In this document: positions 44,368-53,581 of the stretch, piece after piece
How the letters are laid out: each line of letters opens with the position of its first letter
Position numbering within the stretch: position 1 is the first letter of the stretch
DNA from: Solirubrobacter ginsenosidimutans
GTDB taxonomy: Bacteria; Actinomycetota; Thermoleophilia; Solirubrobacterales; Solirubrobacteraceae
Direction of reading: 5' to 3'
DNA length: 64,000 bases
NCBI RefSeq assembly: GCF_027587205.1
Contig: NZ_JAPDOD010000014.1
Coordinates: forward strand, 1 to 64,000
The notes under the pieces: model-generated
What the model saw: only the letters and a program-made list of their open reading frames with translations
Told to the model about the DNA's origin: nothing
The model's database searches: none
Program-made: the position numbers and the translations under genes

Positions 44368-46112
44368 AGCGCTGCGACGGGCACGCGGTGCGGTAGCTCG
44401 GCGCGCACGAGCGTGCCCGCGCCGCGCGGGCTCTGGACCACGAGCACGCCATCGAGCGCCGCGACGCGGTCGGCGATCCCGCTGAGGCCGCTGCCGTTGC
44501 GCGCGTCGGCGCCGCCGCACCCGTCGTCGCGCACCTCGATCACGACGTGGCCGGCCTCGAGGCGCAGTGACACCTCGGCCTCGGTGGCGGACGCGTACTT
44601 GGCGACGTTGGTCAGCGCCTCGCACACGAGGAAGTAGGCGGCGCTCTCCAGCTCGGGCGGGAGCCGCTCCTCGAGGGTGCCGGTGACGGTCACCGGCACC
44701 GGCGCGCGGACGGCGAGACCGGCGAGCGCGGCCTCCAGGCCGCGCTCGGTGAGCACAGCGGGATGAATGCCGCGGGCCAGCTCGCGCAGCTCGGACAGAC
44801 CGTGCTTGAGCTCGTCGATCGCGGCGTCGAGCAGGATGGCCGTCTTGGAGTCCGGCGCCGCCGAGGAGCGCGCGAGGCGCAGGGTCAGCGCGAGCGAGAC
44901 GAGGTGCTGCTGCGCGCCGTCGTGGAGGTCGCGCTCGATCTTGCGCCGGGCGGCGTCGCCCGCGGCGACGATGCGGGTGCGCGAGGCGCGCAGCTCCTCG
45001 TAGTGCGCGCGCAGCTCGGCGTCGAGGCGTTCATTGACCAGCGCCAGCCCCGCCGCGGCGCCCGCGGCGCGAACCAACTCCGGCTCCTCGAGCAGCGCCG
45101 CGTCGTGGACGATCGCCGCCACGCGGATCCCGTCGTGCTCGATCTCGGTCACCGCCCGCGGCCCTCCCGGCGCCGGGAGTGCGACCGGATGCCCGTCCGG
45201 ATCGACGTAGCCGCCGAGCCGCGGGAGCCAGAACGCGAGCCAGAGAGCGCGGTCGCCGAGCGCCTCGGCCAGCGCGTCGCGCACGGTCGTCGCGCCCACC
45301 CGCTCGACCAGCGCGCTGACCGCGGCGGCGCGCGACAGGCTGGAGCGCAGCAGGCCGATCAGGAACGCGAACGGGAGCGCGGTGATGGCCGCGATCAGCA
45401 GCGAGTTCATGACCGCGGTGACCGCGTCCGCGCCGACCGCGTCCGGGATCACCCCGAGCACGCCGATCACCACGATCGCCGCCCCGGTCCAGATCACCGG
45501 CGCGAGCGCGCGGCGCTGGACCGGCCCAGAAGCGCGCCAGCGCCGCACCAGGACCACACCCACGCCCGCGAGCATCGCGACCGCCGCCGCGCCGAGCGCG
45601 ATCATCAGCGCATCGCTCAAGCCAGGCTGCGCGGACACGAGCAGCAGGTTCTCCGGGCACCGCGAGCAGTCGCGCGCCGAATCGGGCAGCACGGGCAGGA
45701 CGAGCATCTGCACCAGCGGGAGCGTGTAACCGAGCCGCACGACGTTCCGCTCCAGGCCCGGGGCGACCTGGCCGGTCGGGAACGCGATCAACAGGTGCAC
45801 GAGCGGGCCCGCCCAGAGTCCGCCGAGCGCGAGCCCGGCGGTGTAGATGACGGCCGAGTCGGACTCAGGGAGCGCGCCGAGGAACCACAGGAACCCGACC
45901 AGCGTCATCAACCACCCGATCGGCTGCTCCGGGCGCCGCCACAGCGCGTAGAGCCCGGTCGCGATGAACGACCAGCCGAGCGTCAAGGCGAGCACGACGA
46001 ACGGGCCCGTGATCTCCTCGTGGTCGTTGGTGAGCACGAGGGCGAGCGCGGCCACGCCGAACAGGAATCCGGCCGCTGCGAGGACGCCGATGACGCCGCG
46101 CGAGCCCCTCAT
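44364..46112 (-). CDS. NarL-type sensor histidine kinase (HisKA_3)
   Basis: 582 aa. Residues ~1-270 hold about eight membrane helices, including a region with two cysteines (DCSRCPE) outside. Then a GAF-like linker, and a cytoplasmic kinase with the phospho-acceptor histidine in KIERDLHDGAQQHLVSLAL, and an ATP-binding domain (NVAKYA and VRDDGCGG motifs). No NarL response regulator is directly adjacent; a stand-alone receiver lies ~0.5 kb away on the other strand. Stop codons shared with TetR (TTAG). Confidence 0.92.
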   Translation of the reverse strand: MRGSRGVIGVLAAAGFLFGVAALALVLTNDHEEITGPFVVLALTLGWSFIATGLYALWRRPEQPIGWLMTLVGFLWFLGALPESDSAVIYTAGLALGGLWAGPLVHLLIAFPTGQVAPGLERNVVRLGYTLPLVQMLVLPVLPDSARDCSRCPENLLLVSAQPGLSDALMIALGAAAVAMLAGVGVVLVRRWRASGPVQRRALAPVIWTGAAIVVIGVLGVIPDAVGADAVTAVMNSLLIAAITALPFAFLIGLLRSSLSRAAAVSALVERVGATTVRDALAEALGDRALWLAFWLPRLGGYVDPDGHPVALPAPGGPRAVTEIEHDGIRVAAIVHDAALLEEPELVRAAGAAAGLALVNERLDAELRAHYEELRASRTRIVAAGDAARRKIERDLHDGAQQHLVSLALTLRLARSSAAPDSKTAILLDAAIDELKHGLSELRELARGIHPAVLTERGLEAALAGLAVRAPVPVTVTGTLEERLPPELESAAYFLVCEALTNVAKYASATEAEVSLRLEAGHVVIEVRDDGCGGADARNGSGLSGIADRVAALDGVLVVQSPRGAGTLVRAELPHRVPVAAL

Positions 46113-46149
46113 GAGAAGGACTCAACAGCACCACGGGGCGCGTGTCCAC

Positions 46150-46509
46150 CTACCGCGCCGCCAGCAGCTCCAGGCGGTTGCCCCACGGGTCCGCGACGTA
46201 GAACCGCGCCACGCCCGGGAGATCGGTGTCCCAACGGACTTCAGCCCCGGCCGACAGGAGCCGCGCGGCGAGCTGCTCGAGCCCGTCCACCGCGAACGCC
46301 GGGTGCGCCTTGGTCGCCGGCGTGAAGTCGGCCGCGACCCCGACGTGCAACTGCTGCGGACCGCAGGCGAACCAGACCCCGCCGCGCGCGGCGAGCTCGG
46401 GTGGCTTGCGAACCTCAGATAACCCGAGCAACGCGCCGTAGAAGGCCCGCGCCTCGGCCTCGCAGCCCGGCGGAGCGGCCACCTGCACGTGGTCGAGCCC
46501 GGTGATCAC
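46150..46509 (-). CDS. VOC-family protein (glyoxalase-like), 119 aa
   Basis: From GTG 46509. Starts with GLDHVQVAAPPGCEAEARAFYGALLG, which keeps the His ligand, and ends VARFYVADPWGNRLELLAA, with the glutamate ligand. It is a standard single-domain VOC metal-dependent protein, probably a glyoxalase/dioxygenase superfamily enzyme of unknown substrate. Upstream of, and on the same strand as, the histidine kinase gene. Confidence 0.88.
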   Translation of the reverse strand: MITGLDHVQVAAPPGCEAEARAFYGALLGLSEVRKPPELAARGGVWFACGPQQLHVGVAADFTPATKAHPAFAVDGLEQLAARLLSAGAEVRWDTDLPGVARFYVADPWGNRLELLAAR

Positions 46510-46613
46510 ACCATCAGCCTACGGAGAGCTCTCGACGCGGGGTGCGGCTGGCCTGCCCGGCGACGGGAGCTACCGCGCTTTTGAATCCATCGCCCCGTGG
46601 GCAAGCTATCCCT

Positions 46614-46970
46614 GTGCCGCAAACCGTCCTCATAGTCGATGATCACGCAGGCTTCCGCCATGCCGCGCGAGCCCTGCTCGAAGCCGACGGCTTCGACGTG
46701 ATCGGTGAAAGCGCCACCGGCACCGAAGGGCTCGAGGCCGTCCGGCGGCTGAACCCGCAGGTCGTTCTGCTCGACCTCGGTCTGCCGGACCTCGACGGGA
46801 TCGAGGTCGCCGGCCTGTTGTGCCGGTGCCCCGGCGGCGGACCGGCCGTGGTGCTGACGTCCAGCCGCGACGCTTCGGACTACCCGCCGCACTTCGAGCA
46901 CTGCGGCGCCCGCGGGTTCATCGCCAAGGCGGAGCTCTCGGGCGACGCGCTGGCTATGCTCGCCGCTTGA
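46614..46970 (+). CDS. Stand-alone response-regulator receiver domain
   Basis: 118 aa from GTG 46614. Acidic pocket Asp9-Asp10 (IVDDH), phospho-acceptor Asp54 (LLDLGLPD), a T/S in LTSSRD and the conserved Lys in FIAKAEL. There is no output domain: the stop falls just after the receiver, so it is a CheY-like signal shuttle or a degraded NarL. The membrane protein gene overlaps its stop by 4 nt. Confidence 0.85.
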   Translation: MPQTVLIVDDHAGFRHAARALLEADGFDVIGESATGTEGLEAVRRLNPQVVLLDLGLPDLDGIEVAGLLCRCPGGGPAVVLTSSRDASDYPPHFEHCGARGFIAKAELSGDALAMLAA

Positions 46971-47497
46971 AGCCGGGCGCCCTAGCGTTTGCCGCGATCT
47001 TCATGGTCTTCGCGGCCGCGGGTCTCTCGTCGCTGAAGGGCAACGACTTCTGCAACGCGAACCGGACGAACGGCGGGGCCGCGTTCAAGACCAAGCTGGT
47101 GCTGTGGCCCCCGGGGCGGGAGTGCAGCGTCCCGCGGACCGGCGCCCGGCCGGTGGAGCGCAAGGCGGGCGACGTCGCCGGCTTCCTCGCGATCCTCGCC
47201 GCCGGCCTGCTGCTGCTCGGCATCCGGCGCTCGCCGCTCGCGGTGGCGACTGCGGCGATCTTCGGGATGACCGGGCTGACCGCGCTCGGGGTCTCGCTCA
47301 TCCCGGCCTTCGGCTTCGGGTGGATGATCGGCGGGATCCTCGCCTATCACTTCACGCGCTCGGTGCCGTCGACCCTGACGGCGGTGGCCGCGCTGGCCGT
47401 CGGGGGCGTCTTCGTGATCGCCGGCGCGGGCCCGGCCGGGTGGGTTATCACGCTGCTCTCACTACTCGCCGTGCCGAAACCCTATGGCGAACAATGA
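46967..47497 (+). CDS. Membrane protein, 176 aa, coupled to the receiver gene
   Basis: TTG 46967 overlaps the receiver stop (TTGA). Five hydrophobic segments, with a Cys-containing loop (DFCNANRT, RECSVPRT) outside between the first and second helices. No recognised motif. Co-translation with a CheY-like receiver suggests signalling. Convergent features downstream are absent; a 100-bp gap leads to the next gene. Confidence 0.7.
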   Translation: MKPGALAFAAIFMVFAAAGLSSLKGNDFCNANRTNGGAAFKTKLVLWPPGRECSVPRTGARPVERKAGDVAGFLAILAAGLLLLGIRRSPLAVATAAIFGMTGLTALGVSLIPAFGFGWMIGGILAYHFTRSVPSTLTAVAALAVGGVFVIAGAGPAGWVITLLSLLAVPKPYGEQ

Positions 47498-47598
47498 GCG
47501 GCAGAAGTTCGACAGATGACCGGTCAAAGTCATTGACTTAGGCCCTAATGTCGTCATAAAGTCCCCTCGGTCCATAGAGCATTCTCAAGGAGGGGTCC

Positions 47599-49476
47599 TT
47601 GCACAGGAGGGTTCTGGCCGGTTGCGTCGCGCTGACCGCGCTCGCGGCGCCGACCGCAGCGCAGGCGCAGTACACCGCACCGCCGCCCGCACCGGGCTTC
47701 CACTACATCTTCGACGGCACGGCCACCGGTTCGGACGCGTCGTTTGACAAGTGGAAGTTCGCCAGCGGCACGCTTGCGCAGTCCGCCACTCAGGGGCAGG
47801 CGACACTGGATGTCGCCGAGGGCACGATCCGCGTCGGGGCTTCCCCGTTCGGGTCCTATTGGTACACGCCGCGTCCGTTCGGCAACGAGGTCTTCCGGAT
47901 CCAGTACCAGATCGAGAACACGCCGACGTCGACGCCCAACGGCGGAATCATGATCCGCGCGCCGTACTTCGCGTACACGGGCGCGACGACCAACGACGTC
48001 CTCGCCCAGAAGCCGACCGGCTTCAACTACGACGTGTGCGGCGGCGCGCTGGCGTTCTGCAACCGCACCACGCCGGGCGCGTCGACGACCTACAACTGGG
48101 CCGGCGCTCCTGGCCCGTTCCCGCCGGCCTCCAACGCCTCCACGCCGGCGTTCGAGTACACGGGCGGCTACTGCGCCCGTCAGACCGCCGCGGGCGTCTA
48201 CAACGTCAACGGCACCAACGGCCAGCCGCTGACCGTCAACGGCAACGCCAATAACGCCCAGCACTGGACGCAGGTTTACTGCGGCCATGAGGTCCAGATC
48301 AACGAGTCGCTCAACGGCGGCGGCCCGAACCCGTCGACGGACCCGATCAAGACGGGCTCGATCTACGGCTTCCGCAACCTCAACGCGCAGCAGTCGGGCA
48401 CCAACAACCGCCTGACCAAGGGCGTCTGGCACCAGTACGAGATCCGCACGATCGGCCAGCAGTACACGATCATGATCGACGGCAAGATCATCAACCAGTT
48501 CGACAACTCGATCCCGAAGATCAACACCCGCGCGGGCGACGCGCCGACGATGGCGCGCCAGTTCACGCAGGGCTACCTCGGCCTGCAGACGCACGGCGGC
48601 ACCGACCGCATCTCCTACCGCGAGATCCAGGTCAAGGACATCGCCGACTCCGACATCCCGAAGAACACCGTGATGCCGTCGGTCACGGGCTCGGGCTACC
48701 AGGGCAACGCGCTGACCTGCAACCACGGCACGTGGAGCACGCCGGCCGGCACGACGTACTTCGTCAAGTGGTACCGCTCGAACAAGATCCTGCCGACCAA
48801 CCCGCGCTTCCGCGCCCCGAGCGCCACGGACTACTGGAACCAGACCCTGCCGATCGACCAGACCTACGGCACGCAGGCGCAGACGATCAGCGACTCGCTG
48901 CTGGTCGGCGAAGGTGACACCTACACGCCCACCGCCGAGGACGTCGGCAAGGTCGTGCACTGCGCGGTCAGCGCCGACAACGCCGGCGCCACCGTGTGGA
49001 AGACCGCCGTCGCCCCGGAGATCCTCTCCGCCACCAACGCCAACGGCGACGCCGGCGGCACGGTTCCGGCCACCCTCAGCCTGACGCTCGGCACCCCGGC
49101 CTCCTTCGGGCCGTTCACGCCGGGCATCGCCAAGGACTACGACGCCACGACGACGGCCACCGTGATCTCCTCCGCCGCCGACGCGGCGCTGTCGATCGCC
49201 GACGCCGGCGCCACCGCCACCGGCCACCTGGTCAACGGCACGTTCTCGCTCCCCTCGGCCCTCCAGGCCGCGGCGACGAGCGCCGCGGGCACCGGCAAGC
49301 CGCTCGCCGACGTGGGCGGCAGCGCCGCGCCCACGGGCCTGCTCACCTACGCGGGCCCCGTCGCCAATGACGCGGTCGCGGTGAGCTTCCGCCAGCACAT
49401 CAGCGCGGCCGATGCGCTCCGCACCGGCGCGTACAGCAAGACGCTGACCTTCACGCTCAGCACCACTACTCCGTAA
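47599..49476 (+). CDS. Secreted DUF1080-like protein with beta domains (paralogue A)
   Basis: 625 aa from TTG 47599, after AAGGAGGGG. Signal peptide (ALTALAAPTAAQAQ). Residues ~30-360 resemble the 3-keto-disaccharide hydrolase/DUF1080 concanavalin-like fold (GFHYIFDGTATGSDASFDKW, GGIMIRAP, RISYREIQVKD). Then an Ig-like unit with a GNALTCNHGTW cysteine, and a ~190-residue beta domain ending in LTFTLSTTTP. Likely a cell-surface carbohydrate-binding or -degrading protein. Confidence 0.78.
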   Translation: MHRRVLAGCVALTALAAPTAAQAQYTAPPPAPGFHYIFDGTATGSDASFDKWKFASGTLAQSATQGQATLDVAEGTIRVGASPFGSYWYTPRPFGNEVFRIQYQIENTPTSTPNGGIMIRAPYFAYTGATTNDVLAQKPTGFNYDVCGGALAFCNRTTPGASTTYNWAGAPGPFPPASNASTPAFEYTGGYCARQTAAGVYNVNGTNGQPLTVNGNANNAQHWTQVYCGHEVQINESLNGGGPNPSTDPIKTGSIYGFRNLNAQQSGTNNRLTKGVWHQYEIRTIGQQYTIMIDGKIINQFDNSIPKINTRAGDAPTMARQFTQGYLGLQTHGGTDRISYREIQVKDIADSDIPKNTVMPSVTGSGYQGNALTCNHGTWSTPAGTTYFVKWYRSNKILPTNPRFRAPSATDYWNQTLPIDQTYGTQAQTISDSLLVGEGDTYTPTAEDVGKVVHCAVSADNAGATVWKTAVAPEILSATNANGDAGGTVPATLSLTLGTPASFGPFTPGIAKDYDATTTATVISSAADAALSIADAGATATGHLVNGTFSLPSALQAAATSAAGTGKPLADVGGSAAPTGLLTYAGPVANDAVAVSFRQHISAADALRTGAYSKTLTFTLSTTTP

Positions 49477-49494
49477 GTTCGTAAGCCAGCGGAC

Positions 49495-49518
49495 AAGGGG
49501 CGGCTTCTGCCGCCCCTT
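49495..49518 (+). terminator. Intrinsic terminator between the two DUF1080-like genes
   Basis: AAGGGGCGGC (49495-49504), loop TTCT, complement GCCGCCCCTT (49509-49518): a perfect 10-bp stem ending in TT, 18 bp past the stop of the first paralogue. Confidence 0.8.
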
Positions 49519-49574
49519 CCGTCATCATCTAGTCGTAACCTCCCTCTCATCTAGTCCAGGAGGGGAGGAGCAAG

Positions 49575-51443
49575 ATGCGACGCAGCACGATCGCGGGATG
49601 GCTCGCGGGAGCGGCCATCGTGGCCGTACCGGGGGTGGCGCGGGCGCAGTACGTGGCCCCGCCGCCTGACCCCGGTTTCCACTACATCTTCGACGGGTCC
49701 GCGACCGGTTCGGACGCCTCGTTCGACAAGTGGGCGTTCGCCGCCGGGACCGCCGCGCAGTCGCGCCCGGCGTCCCAGGGCGGCCAGGGCCAGGCGACGC
49801 TCGACACGGTCGAGGGCTCCTTCCTCGTCGGCGCCTCGCCGTTCGGCTCCTACTGGTATCCGGTCCGCACGTTCGGCGACGCGGTCCTCCGCATCCAGTA
49901 CACGGTCCAGAACACGCCCGCGGCGACCCGCAACGGCGGGATCATGATCCGCACGCCCGAGATCCGCTACACGGGCGCGACGACCAACGACGTCCTGGCG
50001 CAGAAGCCGGCCGGCTTCAACTACGACGTGTGCGCCGGCGCGCTGCCGATCTGCAACCTCACGACGCCCGCGCCGTCGACCACCTACACGTTCGCCGGCA
50101 TGCCGGGCCCGTTCCCTCCGCCCGGCACGTACAGCGGCGCGTACTGCGCGCGCAGCGGCACGGAGGACGTGAGCAACCTCGCCGGAACCGGCACGCTGAC
50201 GGTCAACGGCAACGCCAACAACCACCAGCACTGGACCCAGGTCTACTGCGGCCATGAGATCCAGATCAACGAGACGCTGACCGGCACCGGCGAGTTCGGC
50301 GGGTCGGACCCGATCAAGACCGGCTCGGTCTACGGGTTCCGCAACCTCAATGCCAAGCAGTCCGGCACCAACCAGCGGCTGGTCAAGGGCGTCTGGCACG
50401 AGCTGGAGATCCGCACGATCGGCCAGCAGTACACGGTCCTGGTCGACGGCAAGATGATCAACCAGTTCGACAACTCGATCCCGAAGATCGCCTCGCGCAA
50501 CGGCGACCCGGGCACGATGGCGCGCCAGTTCGTGCGCGGCTACCTCGGCCTGCAGACCCATGGCGGCTCCGATCGCATCTCCTACCGCGAGATCCAGGTC
50601 AAGGACGTCACGCCGGCCGACATCCCGGTCAACACGGCGCTCCCGACGGTCACGGGCTCCGGCTACCAGGGCAACGCGCTGACCTGCAACACGGGCACCT
50701 GGAACGCCGCCGCGGGCACCGAGTACTTCGTCCGCTGGTATCGCTCGAACAAGGTCCTGCCGACCAACCCGCGCCTGCGGGCCCCGTCGCAGCTGGACTA
50801 CTGGAACGTCACGACGCCGAGCGAGCCCGAGTACGGCAACCAGGACCTGACCTGGCTGGATTCGCAGATCATCGGCGAGAGCGCCACCTACATGCCCACC
50901 GCCGCGGACGTCGGCAAGGCCCTGCACTGCGCGGTCAACGCCAACAACGGCGGGGCGACCGTGTGGAAGACCGCGGCGGCGCCGGAGATCCTCGCGGCCA
51001 CCAACGCGGGCACGACGCCGGGCGGCACCGTGCCGGCGACGCTGTCGCTCACGCTCGGCACCCCGGCTTCCTTCGGGCCGTTCACGCCCGGCATCACGAA
51101 GACCTACGAGGCCGCGACGACGGCCACCGTGGTCTCCACGGCGGGTGACGCGCTGCTCAGCGTCGCCGATCCGAGCCCGGTCGCCACCGGCCACCTGGTC
51201 AACGGCACGTTCTCGCTCCCCCAGCCGCTGCAGGGGCGGGCACGGAATTCGGCGAACACCGGCACGGCGTATAACAACGTCGGCTCGTCGGCCTCACCGC
51301 TGAACCTGCTCACCTACAGCGGTCCGATCTCCAACGACGCGGTCGCCCTGCAGTTCAGCCAGCTGATCAACGCGACCGACGCGCTGCGCACCGGCAGCTA
51401 CGCGAAGACGCTGACCTTCACGCTGTCGACGACGACGCCGTAG
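49575..51443 (+). CDS. Secreted DUF1080-like protein with beta domains (paralogue B)
   Basis: 622 aa from ATG 49575, after GGAGGGGAGGAG. Close paralogue of the upstream protein in the same order of domains: signal peptide, DUF1080-like fold (FHYIFDGSATGSDASFDKW), an Ig-like unit and the same C-terminal ~190-residue domain. The two copies diverge most between the first domain's loops. The 3' end overlaps the convergent nuclease gene by 26 bp. Confidence 0.78.
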   Translation: MRRSTIAGWLAGAAIVAVPGVARAQYVAPPPDPGFHYIFDGSATGSDASFDKWAFAAGTAAQSRPASQGGQGQATLDTVEGSFLVGASPFGSYWYPVRTFGDAVLRIQYTVQNTPAATRNGGIMIRTPEIRYTGATTNDVLAQKPAGFNYDVCAGALPICNLTTPAPSTTYTFAGMPGPFPPPGTYSGAYCARSGTEDVSNLAGTGTLTVNGNANNHQHWTQVYCGHEIQINETLTGTGEFGGSDPIKTGSVYGFRNLNAKQSGTNQRLVKGVWHELEIRTIGQQYTVLVDGKMINQFDNSIPKIASRNGDPGTMARQFVRGYLGLQTHGGSDRISYREIQVKDVTPADIPVNTALPTVTGSGYQGNALTCNTGTWNAAAGTEYFVRWYRSNKVLPTNPRLRAPSQLDYWNVTTPSEPEYGNQDLTWLDSQIIGESATYMPTAADVGKALHCAVNANNGGATVWKTAAAPEILAATNAGTTPGGTVPATLSLTLGTPASFGPFTPGITKTYEAATTATVVSTAGDALLSVADPSPVATGHLVNGTFSLPQPLQGRARNSANTGTAYNNVGSSASPLNLLTYSGPISNDAVALQFSQLINATDALRTGSYAKTLTFTLSTTTP

Positions 51444-53091
51444 TCCGCCCGGCCCGGGCGAGGAAGGCGGTGTGCGCCGCCTCCCCCGTCCGGGCCCCGA
51501 GCTCCAAGGTCGGCGGGCGGTTCGCGGCGACCCACAGGCCGACCAGTCGCGCCTCGGCGACCGCGTCGGCGGGCAGCCAGCCGCCGAGCTTGCCGGGCGC
51601 CGGAGCGGCGCGAAACGCGCTCGCCGACCTGACCGTCAGCTCTTCGGGGGCGGCAACCGGGCCCCAATCGACCACGCGGCCCCCCGCGATCCAGATCGCG
51701 TCGAAGCGACCCGCGGCCTCCGGATGCGGCGCGAGTACGAGCCGGGCGCCGGTGTGGGTCGCACGCAGGACGCCGCCGAGGCGCTCGAGCAGTGATTCGA
51801 GCCGGTGCTTGCGGCGCTGCAGCCAGGCCGCGCGCTCGTACTTGCGCTCCGCCGAGGCGACCTTGGTCTGCTCGTCCACCCGCTCCAGCAGCGCGCGGCC
51901 GCCGTCGCGGCCGACGAACAGCTTCAGCGCCTGGTCCAGCCGCTCGCGGTAGAGGTTGGGGTCCAGGTCGTTCAGACACGGCGACAGGCAGCGGCCCATC
52001 TGGCCGTAGGCCGAGGGGTGCTCGCGACGCGGGAGCGCGCGCCCGCAGTGGCGCAGGCCGAACAGCGAGTTGAGCTGCTCGACCAGCTCGGCCGCGGCGG
52101 CGCGCCCGCGCACCGGCCCGACGCACACGGCGTGCCCCGCCGCGGGCTCGCGCGCGACCTCGAGGATCGGGAACGGGATGTCCAGCCGGCAGCGCAGGTA
52201 GACGTAGCCGTCGGGTTCGGTCTTCCCGCGCACGTTGCCCGGCGGGCGCAGCGCCTTGATCAGCCGGTCCTCCAGCAGCAGGGCGCCCAGCTCGGACTCC
52301 GTGACCTGATGGTCGACATGCTCGGCGTCGGCCGCCCACGTCGCGCCGGTCGTGAAGTGCGAGCGCGCGCGTGTCCGCAGGTCGACCGACTTGCCGACGT
52401 ACAGCGGCCGCCCGTCGGCGTCGCGGAAGATGTAGACGCCGGGCTCGTGCGGGAGACCCGCGAGGTGCGGACGCTCGCCGCGCGGGCGCTTGATCTTCGG
52501 CGGGCGCGAGCGGACCTTGCGCGCGCCCAGCAGCGCGATCGCGTCCGCGATCGTCGGGGCGTTGGCGCTCAGCTTGCCGAACAGCGAGCAGAACACCCGC
52601 GCGCACGTCTTCGCGTCCGGCAGCGCGCGGTGGACCTCGTCGACCTCCACCCCCAGCGCGGCGGCGAGCGTCGCCAGCCCGCGGCGCCGCTGCAGCGGCG
52701 CGAACCGGCGCGCGAGCTGCACCGTGCACAGCACCGGCGGCGCCGGCCACTCCAGCGCGGCCCGCGCGAACGCCTGGCGCAGGACGCGCACGTCGAAGGA
52801 CGCGTTGTGCGCCACCAGCACCCGCCCGCGCAGCATCCGCTCGAACTCGGGCAGCACGTCCTCCGGCGCCGGGGCCGCGTCGACCATCGCCTGCGTGATC
52901 CCCGTGAAGCGCTGGATCCCGCGCCCCAGCGGGTGCGCCACGCCGACGACCGACTCGAACTCGTCGTGCAACTCGCCCCCGCCGACGAGCACGGCACCGA
53001 TCTCCGTCAGCTCGCAGCGATCGCCGGCGAGGCCGTTGGTCTCCGTGTCGACGGCGAGGAACTCCGCCGTTGCGAACGCTTGTTCGAGCAT
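51418..53091 (-). CDS. DEDDh exonuclease fused to GIY-YIG nuclease (UvrC-like)
   Basis: 557 aa from ATG 53091. The N-terminal half is a DnaQ-type 3'-5' exonuclease: Asp15/Glu17 (AVDTETNG), the HNASFDVRVL segment, and the final HRALPDAKTCARV with the catalytic His and Asp. The second half starts with a GIY-YIG domain (EPGVYIFRDADGRPLYVGKS, residues ~215-245) as in UvrC N-termini. Known from mycobacteria; thought to act in repair. The C-terminal ~150 residues have a weak UvrC-like region. Confidence 0.93.
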   Translation of the reverse strand: MLEQAFATAEFLAVDTETNGLAGDRCELTEIGAVLVGGGELHDEFESVVGVAHPLGRGIQRFTGITQAMVDAAPAPEDVLPEFERMLRGRVLVAHNASFDVRVLRQAFARAALEWPAPPVLCTVQLARRFAPLQRRRGLATLAAALGVEVDEVHRALPDAKTCARVFCSLFGKLSANAPTIADAIALLGARKVRSRPPKIKRPRGERPHLAGLPHEPGVYIFRDADGRPLYVGKSVDLRTRARSHFTTGATWAADAEHVDHQVTESELGALLLEDRLIKALRPPGNVRGKTEPDGYVYLRCRLDIPFPILEVAREPAAGHAVCVGPVRGRAAAAELVEQLNSLFGLRHCGRALPRREHPSAYGQMGRCLSPCLNDLDPNLYRERLDQALKLFVGRDGGRALLERVDEQTKVASAERKYERAAWLQRRKHRLESLLERLGGVLRATHTGARLVLAPHPEAAGRFDAIWIAGGRVVDWGPVAAPEELTVRSASAFRAAPAPGKLGGWLPADAVAEARLVGLWVAANRPPTLELGARTGEAAHTAFLARAGRTTASSSTA

Positions 53092-53167
53092 GGACCCCGC
53101 AGCATGTCGCGCGGGTCGGACGGTGCAACGGCGCTTGCGTGCCCGCCGTGCATTACCGTTCCCAAGC

Positions 53168-53581
53168 GTGCGCCGGATCGTCCTGCTCGCCGTCCCGATC
53201 GCCCTCGCGGGCTGCGGCGGTTCTCAGACGCGCGAGAACCACCTGCGCCCGCCCACCCCGGTCACGCTGACCGCCGCGATCCACGAGGACGCTGTCCAGG
53301 TCTCCCCCGCGCGCGTCGGCGCGGGCATCGTCGTCCTGGTCGTCTCCAACCAGTCCTCCTCGCCGCAGACCGTGACCTTCGAGACCAACGAACTGGGCGG
53401 CGCGAGGGGCGGGACCACGGCCAGTAGTCCCGAGATCGCCCCGCGCTCGACCGGCCGCCTGACGATCCACACCCGCCAGGGCCTCTACTCCGTCCACACG
53501 CAGGACGACGCGATCCGCGCCGCCGCCGTGAAGATCGGGCCGCCGCGCAAGTCGTCCCAGGACGACCTGTTGTTGCCGTAG
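53168..53581 (+). CDS. Small lipoprotein with cupredoxin-like beta domain, 137 aa
   Basis: From GTG 53168. Signal peptide with lipobox LAGC (LLAVPIALAGCGG), then an all-beta domain (VQVSPARVGAGIVVLVVSNQS, QTVTFETNELGG, GRLTIHTRQGLYSVHTQ) that resembles plastocyanin-like folds; metal ligands are not evident. The TAG stop (53579-53581) comes from the left end of the repeat element. It is divergent from the DEDDh-GIY-YIG gene. Confidence 0.75.
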   Translation: MRRIVLLAVPIALAGCGGSQTRENHLRPPTPVTLTAAIHEDAVQVSPARVGAGIVVLVVSNQSSSPQTVTFETNELGGARGGTTASSPEIAPRSTGRLTIHTRQGLYSVHTQDDAIRAAAVKIGPPRKSSQDDLLLP

